From JAIBAJ01 sp965284645 (lineage in GTDB: Bacteria > Bacteroidota > Bacteroidia > JAIBAJ01): 64,000 bases of DNA. Shown here in pieces: positions 7,691-16,555 of the stretch. Made by a program: the position numbers and the translations under genes. Position 1 is the first letter of the stretch. Each line of letters starts with the position of its first letter. The stretch spans positions 1,240,001 through 1,304,000 of the forward strand of contig OZ260106.1 of the NCBI GenBank assembly GCA_965284645.1, read 5' to 3'. The notes beneath the pieces were generated by a model. It was given only the letters and a program-made list of their open reading frames with translations, was not told the origin of the DNA and did no database searches.

Positions 7691-8348
7691 CCCCACCACC
7701 TTGGTTTAAGCCAGCCATGGGTGCTTCGTTTTTATCGGAAAAATAGAAGGCATGGATCTTGGCAACATCTTTTAGGAAATCAATTTTGAAAAACTCTACC
7801 CGGTGGATATTCAATCCGGTACGTTTCTGTAGGTCTGCAAGCATTTCAGCGCGTTTGTCGGGATGAATCAAATCAATACGTTCGTAAACGATTTCTTTGT
7901 AATTCTCATGTTTGAGGCTCAGTTTTCCATCCAAAATAAAAGTGGTGACCAATATAATGGCATTGGCCAAAAAAAGTTGAATCATATTGTCATCCAACGA
8001 GGCCAAAGCATTGATAATGCCTAGGGTAACGCTGATGAAAAAATAACCCATTTCGCGAACGGGAACGGTTACGGTACGGTACCTAAGAATGGAGAAAATA
8101 GCGAAAAGACCAAAAGCAAATCCCATTTTCAACTTAGCCGTACTGAGCAAAAAGCAAATCAGGAAATTGATGATGTTGAACAGGAAAAAGGTAAAAAGGA
8201 AGTCTTTGTTTTTGTGATTGGAGTAGTAAATTAACCGCACTACAACGAAAATTACCCCCAGGTTCAGCAGGAATCGAATGAAAAACTCGGACATGCTGGT
8301 GGCTTGTGTAAGGTTTGAAACGCTTTCTAATTGCTCAGTTGGACCCAT
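7683..8348 (-). CDS. DUF4956 family membrane protein
   Basis: A 221-residue protein with about four transmembrane segments (residues about 20-150) and a soluble C-terminal domain of about 70 residues. The family signature GFAFGLFAIFSILRYRT lies between the second and third hydrophobic segments. The C-terminal domain includes ERIDLIHPDKRAEMLADLQKRTGLN. DUF4956 proteins commonly sit next to VTC-domain polyphosphate polymerase homologues and CotH kinases, as here. It abuts the VTC gene stop directly and overlaps DUF2490. It probably forms the membrane part of whatever the VTC domain does; the function is not established. Confidence 0.88.
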   Translation of the reverse strand: MGPTEQLESVSNLTQATSMSEFFIRFLLNLGVIFVVVRLIYYSNHKNKDFLFTFFLFNIINFLICFLLSTAKLKMGFAFGLFAIFSILRYRTVTVPVREMGYFFISVTLGIINALASLDDNMIQLFLANAIILVTTFILDGKLSLKHENYKEIVYERIDLIHPDKRAEMLADLQKRTGLNIHRVEFFKIDFLKDVAKIHAFYFSDKNEAPMAGLNQGGGDD

Positions 8349-9113
8349 TTAGTTGGATATTATTTTGTTGAGTTTGTTAATTTTTTGTTTGAAGCTGTTT
8401 TTCTTAATCGCATCGTTCATCATGGCTACGGATAAGGAATATTTGCTAATTTTTAGCTCACGAATATTTCTTTCACGAAGGGCGCCAACAAAGGGACTGA
8501 TGCGTGAAAACCGATCTTGTTTTACCTCCGCAATGACCAAGGTGGGAAAATCCTTTTTCTGGGTGAAGTTGTCGAATGCCATGTTTAAGTCAATGGTAAC
8601 GCGTTCCTGAGTTGCAACAGATGCCAAAGTAATACGGTTGTAAAAAATCAACATTTTGCTGGCCAATTCGGGTTGAAACACGGCATGGCTTTCTAGGAAA
8701 GTGTTTAAGACTTCATCCAAAGTATGGCTCATGACTACTTGTTCCATGCGGAATTTATCGGTTCGGATGCCTTTTGCTTTTTTCTTTATTTCGAAATAAA
8801 CGGTGTTGGTGTCGATATACTTTCTGAATCGAACTTTTACCCGGTTGGTTCGTCCATTGTGGTGGTGACGGTATAAATCGAATTGATCGGTATCAAAATA
8901 AAGGGATTCGTATTGGAATTGACGTTTACCTTCAATGTCTAAAACGGCGTACTGTTCCTTCACTTGGTCTAAAATCCCACCCAATTCGTTGATATGGAAT
9001 ACAAACTTCGAATCGATGCGGTTCATCAATCGCACTTCGTCCAAATGGTCCAAACTTATCCCCTGAAAGGAGGAAAGATTCCAATTGTTCGAGGTTTGCA
9101 AGCTTTCTATCAT
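8349..9113 (-). CDS. VTC-domain (polyphosphate polymerase-like) protein
   Basis: A 254-residue VTC domain of the triphosphate tunnel superfamily. In yeast Vtc4 this domain makes polyphosphate from ATP. Signatures are RIDSKFVFH (basic strand), YESLYFDTDQFDLYRHHHNGR, the VKVRFRKY strand, YFEIKKKAKG and late VIAEVKQDR (acidic metal-binding strand) with KISKYSLSV. The basic tunnel residues and the glutamate of AEVKQ are present, so an active polymerase is plausible. No SPX domain is present. The start codon overlaps the stop of the upstream lipoprotein gene (TAATG). Substrate and regulation are unproven for the bacterial members. Confidence 0.88.
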   Translation of the reverse strand: MIESLQTSNNWNLSSFQGISLDHLDEVRLMNRIDSKFVFHINELGGILDQVKEQYAVLDIEGKRQFQYESLYFDTDQFDLYRHHHNGRTNRVKVRFRKYIDTNTVYFEIKKKAKGIRTDKFRMEQVVMSHTLDEVLNTFLESHAVFQPELASKMLIFYNRITLASVATQERVTIDLNMAFDNFTQKKDFPTLVIAEVKQDRFSRISPFVGALRERNIRELKISKYSLSVAMMNDAIKKNSFKQKINKLNKIISN

Positions 9114-9520
9114 TAGTCGAAAATCACAAAATCAGGCATTTCCAATGCTTGCTTATTGGAACTTATTTCGGCAAATTGTTCGAAATAGGTTTGGTTGAAG
9201 GTGCAGGTATCGCATTGGGAATAAACCACCAAGCGGTATTTCCCTTTTTGAAGTCCTTGAAAACTGTAGGCTCCACTAGGCGAAGTACGGGTGTCGTCGT
9301 CGATCCAGGTATGGTCGCCGTAGCTAATGCCAACACGGTAATCGCCTACATAACCGCTGTCGACCAGAACCCCGAATGAGTTGATATCGTAACCGTATAC
9401 CTTGCCTTGAATGCTGGCCAAGCCTCCTTCTCCGGCTTCTTTTTTGCAGGAATGGAACAGTATGCCAAGGCAAAGGCTCAATCCAATTCCTATCGTTTTA
9501 AATCGTGTTGTTTTTATCAT
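9113..9520 (-). CDS. Lipoprotein with carboxypeptidase-regulatory/Cna-B-like domain
   Basis: A 135-residue protein with a type II signal peptide: MIKTTRFKT, a hydrophobic core, then LFHSC|KK, with the lipid-modified cysteine near residue 27. The rest resembles a carboxypeptidase regulatory-like (CarbopepD_reg/SdrD-B) fold: IQGKVYGYDINSFG, a middle SPSGAYSFQGLQKGKYRLVVYS block and a C-D-T-C pair. The ATG at 9520 places the signal peptide correctly; an upstream in-frame start at 9556 would add a charged leader. It is placed between the CotH gene and VTC and is co-translated with VTC. A structural or anchoring role on the cell surface is inferred. Confidence 0.75.
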   Translation of the reverse strand: MIKTTRFKTIGIGLSLCLGILFHSCKKEAGEGGLASIQGKVYGYDINSFGVLVDSGYVGDYRVGISYGDHTWIDDDTRTSPSGAYSFQGLQKGKYRLVVYSQCDTCTFNQTYFEQFAEISSNKQALEMPDFVIFD

Positions 9521-9612
9521 CCTCGCTTTTAAACCTTGTACCATCTTTTCGACCATAAAGTTTAAGAATGGATTAAAGTTAAGTTAACAAAGGTGCAATT
9601 TTAACTGCTTGC

Positions 9613-12066
9613 TTAAGGATTGATTTTAATGATTTTACCGCTGAATTTTCCGGCATTTACCAAGTACAGACCATTTGGTAAGCCTTCCATTGATACTTTT
9701 TCTTCATAAACTGGACCAATAGCGGTGCAAGATTTAGTAAAAACTTTTTCGCCATTGCTGTTGTAAATCGCTAAGGTATAGGCCGAAGGATCGCTATTTT
9801 GCCAAAGCAGGGTGAGGCTTGGACTTGAATTCGGGTTGGGAAAGCACAGCATTTCATTTTTGGAATCGGAACGGTTGTAGACGGCCGTGATTTTTTGTTG
9901 GGGCTCTACAAGGATTACTAAACTATCGGATGGAATAAAATGGGTCGAATCGGTTTCAACTAACCAGCCTTGGAAAGTATATCCGGGTCTTGGTTCTGGT
10001 TGTATGGTAACGGGGACATCCGGAAAGTACCATCCTTCCCAACCCGAGGAACGCGCTTTTAGTGTATTAATATGGATGGTTCCTCCAGGTTCAGGGATGC
10101 ATTGTAAACGAAGCAGATAAGGATTGGCAAGACCGAAATAGTCGCGGAGATGTTCTCTCGCAAAGTCCGTTCTTTCCATAATATAGGGCAAAGCCATGGT
10201 ATTGAATTCAGTTTGCCAAGCCTCCATTGAACCACCCCAGCGATCAAATTGTCGTGGCATTACAGCTTTAATTCTATCCAGGCATTGTTGGGTATTGGTA
10301 AGTAAAGAGGATTGGGTAAACAAACTGTTCATGGCATCGGCATAGCGATTGATAAAGAACTGTTTGTAAGGTGGATATTTTAAAAGTTCCTGTAGAATGA
10401 AAACCTGTTTATTGGAGGGTCCAATAAGTTCAAACATGCGTTCAAACATATTATAATTGGCTGGGGCCCAACCAATATTGCCCAGGGTAATATCAAAATC
10501 GATTGGTAAATAGCGCCATTTGGCACCGGGCTTCCGTTCACGCCAATACTTCATGTTGTTATTGGGCCAGTCAATATTGGTTAAAAACGTTTCAGCGATA
10601 AAATAGTCGGTAAAGTTGGAAAGATCCAGCCAATTGGAGACAGAGTCAAATACCACTTGTTGGGCCAAATCATGGGTTTGAATAAAACTAAAGAGCTGGT
10701 TCCAATTCTCGAAATCGCCTTCATGGGCAATGGCATCCTCTTCGATTAAATCCAAATTGTCTTTGTCAATTTCAGGATGATGTTCATTGAGGTAATGTTT
10801 ATCGAGTTTTTCCCGAACATTATATACGCCTAAAAATTGCGCATTAAAATAGACCAGAACCGGACGATAAGGGTTTAAATCCAGATCCATTCCCCCTTGC
10901 AACATAAGTTCATGCACCGATTCGTCCCTACAATGCAGTTTGTTGAAATCTCCGCTTCCGTTGCGTAAGACCAGACTTTTAAAACGGCTGGCAGGTAGGT
11001 TTTTGAAAAATTGGTGTTCCAAACGATTGTTTCCATATTTTGTTTTTGCCTCCAGATGCAAGCTTTTCATGGGTCTGGTTCGATTTTGTGACCCTCCATG
11101 GATTTCACAATCAAGCCATTGGTCATGTGTTTTTTTACCGTTTTTTTCAAACCATTCAAAATGGACAGGCACTTTTTGGTCGGCCCAGAAATTAGCACCG
11201 TAGTATGGATAGGTAAAGGATGCATTGGGTCCCAGCACAAAGATGCCACTGTCCCAACTAAAAAAGTAGTTGAAATCGGTGCTTAGGCTCACAACTTCCA
11301 ATTCAGGTTTGGATTCAATAAAATAACTTTCGTCAGTTTCTTCAGAAGGCAAAAGTTTATCGGAACTGGACTTCGGAAAGTTCTTTATCCGGATACTGGT
11401 ATTGGATTCGATAGGCCAAACACTTGGAAAGATGGCCGAATTTTGGGTGGGTTCTTGTCCATCGGTGGTAAAGTGAGTTTCGCTTAGAACGGACGGATGA
11501 AGCAGTTTTATGGTGATGCCTTTACTGTAAAAACCACCCGACTTGTCAAGTAAGGGTTTTGGACAATACCCATTAAAACCTATCATTCCATTGTTGGACG
11601 TATTGGGAGTTGGCTGGGTAGACACAGAAAGTGTTGCATGGCCATCCGGTATTCTTGCGCGCGAATGGTTTGGTTGAAGTTCCATTCCACTCATTTGGTC
11701 TTGGATTCCCAATCCTCCAAAACTTAAATAAAGCGTTTCCAAATTGGATTCCACTTCAAAGCTGGAGTGTATTTCTCCAGAGGCCGAGGTTTTTCCGGAT
11801 AAAAAGACTAAAACAGTGGCATGCGGAGGGAGGGAGAAGGCAGGCAATGCCCATAAATAGGCTTGATCTGATTGATTGGAAAGAAACCAATTGGCTGTGG
11901 AAAGGCTATTATCACTAGCATTGTAAAGTTCAGCCCAGGCATTGGTTTCCTCTTCTTCATCTTCCAAAATAGAATTGATTGGACAAAATTCATTGATCTT
12001 CAATTGGGCTAGGAGTCCAGTTGAAACCAGCAAAAAGACAATCACCAACAGTTGTTTTTTGGGCAT
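9613..12066 (-). CDS. Secreted CotH kinase with lamin-tail and T9SS sorting domains
   Basis: An exported protein of about 817 residues. Order: signal peptide (MPKKQLLVIVFLLVSTGLLAQ); lamin-tail domain (about 20-150, LKINEFCPIN...); chitobiase-C-like segment (about 170-235, GITIKLLHPS...ETHFTTDGQEPT); CotH kinase domain (about 290-620); Gly-rich InlB-type repeat (about 660-730, GGTIHI...GYTFQGW); and a T9SS type A sorting domain (about 740-817, CFPNPN to the C-terminal GKIIKINP). CotH landmarks are KSLVLRNGSGDFNKL, VLVYFNAQFLGVYNVREKLDKHYL and the metal-binding YLPIDFDITLG. CotH proteins are atypical protein kinases that phosphorylate spore-coat and surface proteins. The start at 12066 is set by the signal peptide. 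It is first of the surface cluster, with DUF4956/VTC downstream. Confidence 0.88.
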   Translation of the reverse strand: MPKKQLLVIVFLLVSTGLLAQLKINEFCPINSILEDEEEETNAWAELYNASDNSLSTANWFLSNQSDQAYLWALPAFSLPPHATVLVFLSGKTSASGEIHSSFEVESNLETLYLSFGGLGIQDQMSGMELQPNHSRARIPDGHATLSVSTQPTPNTSNNGMIGFNGYCPKPLLDKSGGFYSKGITIKLLHPSVLSETHFTTDGQEPTQNSAIFPSVWPIESNTSIRIKNFPKSSSDKLLPSEETDESYFIESKPELEVVSLSTDFNYFFSWDSGIFVLGPNASFTYPYYGANFWADQKVPVHFEWFEKNGKKTHDQWLDCEIHGGSQNRTRPMKSLHLEAKTKYGNNRLEHQFFKNLPASRFKSLVLRNGSGDFNKLHCRDESVHELMLQGGMDLDLNPYRPVLVYFNAQFLGVYNVREKLDKHYLNEHHPEIDKDNLDLIEEDAIAHEGDFENWNQLFSFIQTHDLAQQVVFDSVSNWLDLSNFTDYFIAETFLTNIDWPNNNMKYWRERKPGAKWRYLPIDFDITLGNIGWAPANYNMFERMFELIGPSNKQVFILQELLKYPPYKQFFINRYADAMNSLFTQSSLLTNTQQCLDRIKAVMPRQFDRWGGSMEAWQTEFNTMALPYIMERTDFAREHLRDYFGLANPYLLRLQCIPEPGGTIHINTLKARSSGWEGWYFPDVPVTIQPEPRPGYTFQGWLVETDSTHFIPSDSLVILVEPQQKITAVYNRSDSKNEMLCFPNPNSSPSLTLLWQNSDPSAYTLAIYNSNGEKVFTKSCTAIGPVYEEKVSMEGLPNGLYLVNAGKFSGKIIKINP

Positions 12067-12100
12067 TCCAATGCTAAAGTAAAGAATAAACCTTTGAGGT

Positions 12101-12763
12101 TCAAGAACTTTTTCGTGCAACTATACAAAGATCTTCTTTCGAAAATGGCCCTGGCTTTGGAATTGGGACTCGGTTTACATGTTGAATTTCAAATCCAAAA
12201 TCATTTAATAATTCTTCCAAATCTGAATAGGAATAAAAGAATTGGATGGTTTGGTCACCGTGGCTATTGGTAACCAATCCGGATTTCTCGGAAAGTGCCT
12301 CCATGGTACTGAGGTAAAGCAGAGCATTTGGCTTGAGATGGGTGGAAAAGGTTTTAAATAAGGCTTTGACTTCAGGCTGTGCTAAATAGGGCAAGCAAAA
12401 GCTTAGAAGAACTAAATCAAATTTTTGGGCTGGAAGCTTGATTTCCAATAAGTTTTGAACCAAGAAGTTCGCCGTTGGATTGTTTTTTTGAGCAAGTTCA
12501 ATCATTTTTTCCGAACCATCAATTCCAAGCCATTGTAGGTTTGGAAAGCGGTTTAGAAAATACTTGGATAAATTTCCAGGTCCACAACCAAGGTCAAGTA
12601 CATGGGTTTGTTCAGCTTGAAGGGATTGGCAAACGAATTCCAAGGTCGAGGTGTAGGATGATACATCCATAAACAAGGATTCGTATTGTTGAGCATATTT
12701 ATCAAAAATTGATAGGGCATTCCTTTCCCTATTTAAGTAGTTGGATGCTCGTTTGTTTTCCAT
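12101..12763 (-). CDS. Class I SAM-dependent methyltransferase
   Basis: A 220-residue Rossmann-fold methyltransferase. Motif I HVLDLGCGPGNLSKYF is near residue 53, the acidic end of strand 2 is WLGIDGSEKMIELA, and motif IV is FDLVLLSFCLPYL, followed by the LKPNALLYLSTMEA strand. The N-terminal AQQYESLFMDVSSY is typical of small-molecule methyltransferases such as UbiE-like enzymes. Substrate unknown. Its 5' end overlaps the next upstream gene by 31 bp. It is probably the last gene of a three-gene unit with the GT2 and the small membrane protein. Confidence 0.88.
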   Translation of the reverse strand: MENKRASNYLNRERNALSIFDKYAQQYESLFMDVSSYTSTLEFVCQSLQAEQTHVLDLGCGPGNLSKYFLNRFPNLQWLGIDGSEKMIELAQKNNPTANFLVQNLLEIKLPAQKFDLVLLSFCLPYLAQPEVKALFKTFSTHLKPNALLYLSTMEALSEKSGLVTNSHGDQTIQFFYSYSDLEELLNDFGFEIQHVNRVPIPKPGPFSKEDLCIVARKSS

Positions 12764-13260
12764 CGTCCATTGGCTTTAAGGAATGCTTCTAATTCGGTTT
12801 CTTCCTGGGTGCCGATTAAGATTCTTTTGTTGTTTTTTAAAACCAGTTGTAAGCCTTTATCTCCTGAAACATTATAGGCAATTCCACCGCTAAATCCAAT
12901 TCGGAAACCCCAGCCCCCAAATTCCCAAAGAGGTTTATAGGTTCTGGTATAACAGGTTTCAATATCGTCCCAAGAATGAAATTTAAACTTCCTTTGAAAT
13001 AAGCTAAAGCGATAGTAAACCCCAGTTTCATCAATGAGGGTCATAAGTTTGATTTTCCAAAAGAGATAGTCGAGCAGCAGGAAGAATAGAATGAGCATGG
13101 AAAGGACCCCACTTGGCGGAGGGTTGTTGCCGACAAATTTGTCAAAAACTGATTGGGAAAAGAAGATACCAATCAAGAATGTTTGAAGAGAAAGTAGAAT
13201 GGCCCAAAGCCAAAGTTGATGGAACCCTTGAACTTCTGTGAATTTAGTTGGATTAGTCAT
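12733..13260 (-). CDS. Two-TM protein with PH-like C-terminal domain
   Basis: A 175-residue protein not recognised by name. Two hydrophobic helices (about residues 18-38 and 52-75) are followed by a soluble beta-rich domain. That domain has LIDETGVYYRFSLFQRKFKFHSWDDIETC..., ...GLQLVLKNNKRILIGTQEETELEAFL, the layout of bacterial PH-like membrane proteins. The ATG at 13260 overlaps the stop of the GT2 gene; an upstream in-frame start would sit within that gene. The 3' end runs 31 bp into the methyltransferase gene. Function unknown. Confidence 0.72.
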   Translation of the reverse strand: MTNPTKFTEVQGFHQLWLWAILLSLQTFLIGIFFSQSVFDKFVGNNPPPSGVLSMLILFFLLLDYLFWKIKLMTLIDETGVYYRFSLFQRKFKFHSWDDIETCYTRTYKPLWEFGGWGFRIGFSGGIAYNVSGDKGLQLVLKNNKRILIGTQEETELEAFLKANGRWKTNEHPTT

Positions 13261-14197
13261 GGGCGATAGGTTTGGGTAAAATGAGTTCTTTGATAAAATA
13301 GGCTGGTCGTTTTCGGTTGGTTTCAAGTGTTCTCCATAGGTATTCTCCAACTATGGCCAGCATGATACCTAACACTGCTGCCAAGCTTGTCGCCATCCAA
13401 AAACAAAGATAAGCAAAGGATAGTTCAACCTTGTTTATCCAGTTGAAGAATAAGTATACACTGCTACCAACCCAAAGCAAGATTAGGGCAATAGCCAGAA
13501 AACTAAGGAGTTGAATAGGAAAATAGGAGAATCCAACCAAGGTATCCACAAACAATTTGACCTTTTTTTGAAAAGTCCAAGTTGATTTACCCACTACATT
13601 TTTCAATCGGGTGAGCGGTACCGTTTCATAAGGAAATTGAAAGGAAGAAAGTAAGTAAACCTGGCTGATGTTTGATTCTTGAAGTTCTACCACCTTGTCG
13701 CGAATTACCTTATCAAATAAAACCAAGTCGTAACCACCTTCTGGTATATGGGGCAAGGCGAAACGTTTTATGGTTTGGTGGTAAACAAAGGCCCAAAACC
13801 GTTTGTTGATGGATTCCTTCCGTTTTGTTCTTAAACCTATGACCAATTTAGTGCCTTTCTCCCATCTGTCGATCATTTCAAGGAGATGAATGGGTGGGTC
13901 TTGGAGGTCAGGATGAAGGATAGCAAAGCAATCACCTTCGGCATGGGTCAAACCGGCCAAAAAGGCAGCATGAGCCCCATAATTACTTGTAAGTTGAAGG
14001 GCTTTCGTGTTGGTGAATTTTGCTTGAAATTGAAGGATTTCTTCGAAGGTGGTATCGGTTGAACCATCATCAACCAAGACAAACTCAACCTTGATTTTTT
14101 TCTCAATTTTAGGGAGCAAGTCTTCCATTTCCTTTTTCAATCCATTAAAGTGGATAGCACTCTGATAACAGGGAAGAATTATGGACAACTGCTTCAC
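13253..14197 (-). CDS. Family 2 glycosyltransferase, polyprenyl-phosphate type
   Basis: A 314-residue GT2 enzyme. The GT-A domain has FVLVDDGSTDTTFEEI (nucleotide binding), HAAFLAGLTHAEGDCFAILHPDLQDPP (metal-binding D-x-Q-D, typical of DPM1/GtrB/ArnC-like enzymes) and EGGYDLVLFDKVIRD. Two C-terminal transmembrane helices (about 230-255 and 265-295) are as in GtrB-like polyprenyl-phosphate sugar transferases. It likely moves a sugar from a nucleotide donor to a polyprenyl phosphate for envelope glycan modification. First of a three-gene run (overlaps the next gene by 8 bp). Sugar and final acceptor unknown. Confidence 0.88.
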   Translation of the reverse strand: MKQLSIILPCYQSAIHFNGLKKEMEDLLPKIEKKIKVEFVLVDDGSTDTTFEEILQFQAKFTNTKALQLTSNYGAHAAFLAGLTHAEGDCFAILHPDLQDPPIHLLEMIDRWEKGTKLVIGLRTKRKESINKRFWAFVYHQTIKRFALPHIPEGGYDLVLFDKVIRDKVVELQESNISQVYLLSSFQFPYETVPLTRLKNVVGKSTWTFQKKVKLFVDTLVGFSYFPIQLLSFLAIALILLWVGSSVYLFFNWINKVELSFAYLCFWMATSLAAVLGIMLAIVGEYLWRTLETNRKRPAYFIKELILPKPIAHD

Positions 14198-14240
14198 AGG
14201 TGCAAAGGTGGTTATTTTCGTTGACCCATGGAATATAAAT

Positions 14241-14273
14241 AAAAAACCCCGTTGGAAGATCCAGCGGGGTTTT
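14241..14273 (-). terminator. Intrinsic terminator after the T9SS nuclease gene
   Basis: AAAACCCCG and CGGGGTTTT pair around a 13-base loop. On the minus strand the hairpin follows the stop at 14295 and is followed by a T-run. Confidence 0.85.
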
Positions 14274-14294
14274 GGGTTTAAAGGATTTTCCTTT

Positions 14295-16523
14295 TTATTC
14301 TTTTATCCATTTTTTCACAACAGATGATTGGCCTGAGGTGATTTTTACGAAATATTGTCCAGGTTTTAAGGATTCAGTATCAAAGGAATACTGGTTGTTT
14401 CCTTTGTTGGCTGTGTAAGTTCCAGTTAAAACTTCTTTACCAATAATATCCAAAAGTTGGATTTTAATGGTTTGGAATTGGTCAAGATTCAGGGAAACGT
14501 TTAAGAAGGTTTTTGAAGGGTTAGGGAACAATGACAATTGATTGTCCAAAAGGCTTGGTGTTTCCACATTGGTGAATTCACATGGTGCAGCAGATGGTGT
14601 TGGTATGTAATTCATTGTCAAGAAGTCTATATAACAAACCCAATCAGGATTATCAATAAATGGGTTACGGTTTCCTTGTAATGAATCCAAGAACTCGTTA
14701 CGGGCAATTTCCCACGCATCTGGTGGGTCTTGGAAATGCCATTGACGAAGTACGTTTTGGTTTTGTGCAATCGCGGCATTTGGTAAAGTCCAGGTATTTC
14801 CGCTTACACCATTGTAGGCTGCGCACATATAAAACAAAGCTCTAGCCGCATCTCCTTTATGGCTATCCCTTGGTTCAAAAACGTTTTTGCCTGCTGCATT
14901 TTTTCCATAGGTAGCATCTTGGAAGGTGCTAACAACGGTAACTACATTATCTAAAGGCAAATTGCTTCTTGTTTCGTTAACATCGGTAAATTTTGCTGGG
15001 AAGATATGGTGTTGGTCGTTGTATTCAGGTTTTTCTGGATTGTCGGCAGGGTTGGTTGGCATCCAATCATGGCAATAGGTATGTTCCCGGCTAAAATCAG
15101 CAGTTGTCCAATCGAAAGGTTCTGAGAATACTTGGTTTAAACCGGAGTAAACACAGGTTACAACTTTTTGTCCATTGGTAGTATCGCGTTGAGAGAAAAG
15201 ACGCACCATGGTTTCGTCGTAGTTACCATAGAAAATGGAAGTGTGTGGATTAATAACCGCTTGAAGATCATCAACGAAGCTGCTATTGGAGGGATTAACT
15301 CCATTATAATAGGTTCCGGCATTAGCTCCGGTGGTGGTTACGGTTCCTGTAAGTGGACTTGAGGTTAGGTAATTTACTACAGCGCCAGAACCATTGTAAG
15401 CAAAAACAGCAAAATAGTAATCCGTATTGGCAACGTTGAAAGTTGGAACAACCGAAGTGGCTGAGCCAACGCTAACAACCTTAGCACCGCCGATTGCATC
15501 GCCACGAGTGTAAAAAGTTCCATCAACGGGGGTTTCAGTAACAGCCGAGCCTATTTTTCTTAAAACGATATAGCCGGATGGAGCAGGGGAGGAGGCATTG
15601 AAATTGGCCGTATAACGGTATGCTTTTACATTCGAAAAGCTAAGGTTTGTAGCTTGTGCAGAAGGTTCAGAAGCGAATTGTCCACCAACTCCAAATAGGT
15701 TGATTACATAACTTCCTTCATCAGCATCGTTGTTAGCAATGGTCATAGTTGCTGCGCGTGTTCCATTGGCCGAAGGATTAAAGCTAATGGAGAGGGTTGT
15801 ATTTCCAGAAGGAGAAACGGTAGCAGGGAAACTAGGTGAACTGACGGTATAGTCGCTGGCGGCTGCTCCTGAAAAACTAACGTTTGTTAAGTTTAGGGTT
15901 TGTTGCGTACCTTGATTTTCAATGGTAAAATTGATAGTAACCGGGGTGCCAACATTTGATGCAACTGGTGCTGAAGTTCCACCAGAGAAAATAGTGGTTC
16001 CGCTTTGTTTTACATTGATTTCTTGGCTCGTTACCACAGCTTGTGCAACACTTATTTCGTCGATGGCTACGTTGCTACCTGATACTTTATTGGTAAAATA
16101 CCAACGGATATAACGACTTGAGGTAGCTGGAGTAACTGTATATTGAACAAAATTGTTTGCATTCAAATTGTCGGTGAAAGTGGTTAAGGCTGTCCAGTTG
16201 GTTCCATTGGTAGATTCTTCCAAGGTGAAATCGCCTTGCCAAGAAGCCCCGTTGGAAGTTGAACCCTTTAAATAGTAAGATACAACGCCCATGGGGTCAT
16301 TGGTTTGAATAGCGATGTATTCACCTTCAATATCGATTTTACCAGAAACCCCGCTTTGTCCGGTAGAATAGGTAAAGGTTCCAGTGATGTTAGTAGTCCA
16401 ACCAGTTGGCAGATTGGCTTGTCCTGCAAATCCTTCGAAATCGTAGGACGTCGGCAGGGGGGCTTGTGCAAAAGCCGCAGCGGAGATGCTTAGCAAAGCC
16501 GCAGAGAATAAACGTTTAAGCAT
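14295..16523 (-). CDS. Secreted endonuclease I family nuclease with T9SS sorting domain
   Basis: A 742-residue exported protein. Signal peptide: MLKRLFSAALLSISAAAFAQ. Next comes a jelly-roll-like domain (about 25-165), then a choice-of-anchor D/ASH-like domain (about 170-285, EINVKQSGTTIFSGG...FGVGG). A linker precedes the endonuclease I domain (about 405-635). That domain has the bba-metal motif DFSREHTYCHDWMP, then YNDQHHIFPAKFTDVNETRSNLPLD, where H and N serve catalysis and metal binding. The protein ends in a T9SS type A sorting domain (LFPNPSKTFLNV...VVKKWIKE). It probably degrades extracellular DNA/RNA for nutrient recovery or matrix turnover. Confidence 0.9.
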   Translation of the reverse strand: MLKRLFSAALLSISAAAFAQAPLPTSYDFEGFAGQANLPTGWTTNITGTFTYSTGQSGVSGKIDIEGEYIAIQTNDPMGVVSYYLKGSTSNGASWQGDFTLEESTNGTNWTALTTFTDNLNANNFVQYTVTPATSSRYIRWYFTNKVSGSNVAIDEISVAQAVVTSQEINVKQSGTTIFSGGTSAPVASNVGTPVTINFTIENQGTQQTLNLTNVSFSGAAASDYTVSSPSFPATVSPSGNTTLSISFNPSANGTRAATMTIANNDADEGSYVINLFGVGGQFASEPSAQATNLSFSNVKAYRYTANFNASSPAPSGYIVLRKIGSAVTETPVDGTFYTRGDAIGGAKVVSVGSATSVVPTFNVANTDYYFAVFAYNGSGAVVNYLTSSPLTGTVTTTGANAGTYYNGVNPSNSSFVDDLQAVINPHTSIFYGNYDETMVRLFSQRDTTNGQKVVTCVYSGLNQVFSEPFDWTTADFSREHTYCHDWMPTNPADNPEKPEYNDQHHIFPAKFTDVNETRSNLPLDNVVTVVSTFQDATYGKNAAGKNVFEPRDSHKGDAARALFYMCAAYNGVSGNTWTLPNAAIAQNQNVLRQWHFQDPPDAWEIARNEFLDSLQGNRNPFIDNPDWVCYIDFLTMNYIPTPSAAPCEFTNVETPSLLDNQLSLFPNPSKTFLNVSLNLDQFQTIKIQLLDIIGKEVLTGTYTANKGNNQYSFDTESLKPGQYFVKITSGQSSVVKKWIKE

Positions 16524-16555
16524 AATTTTGATTTGGTAATTTGAAGTAATTTTTT

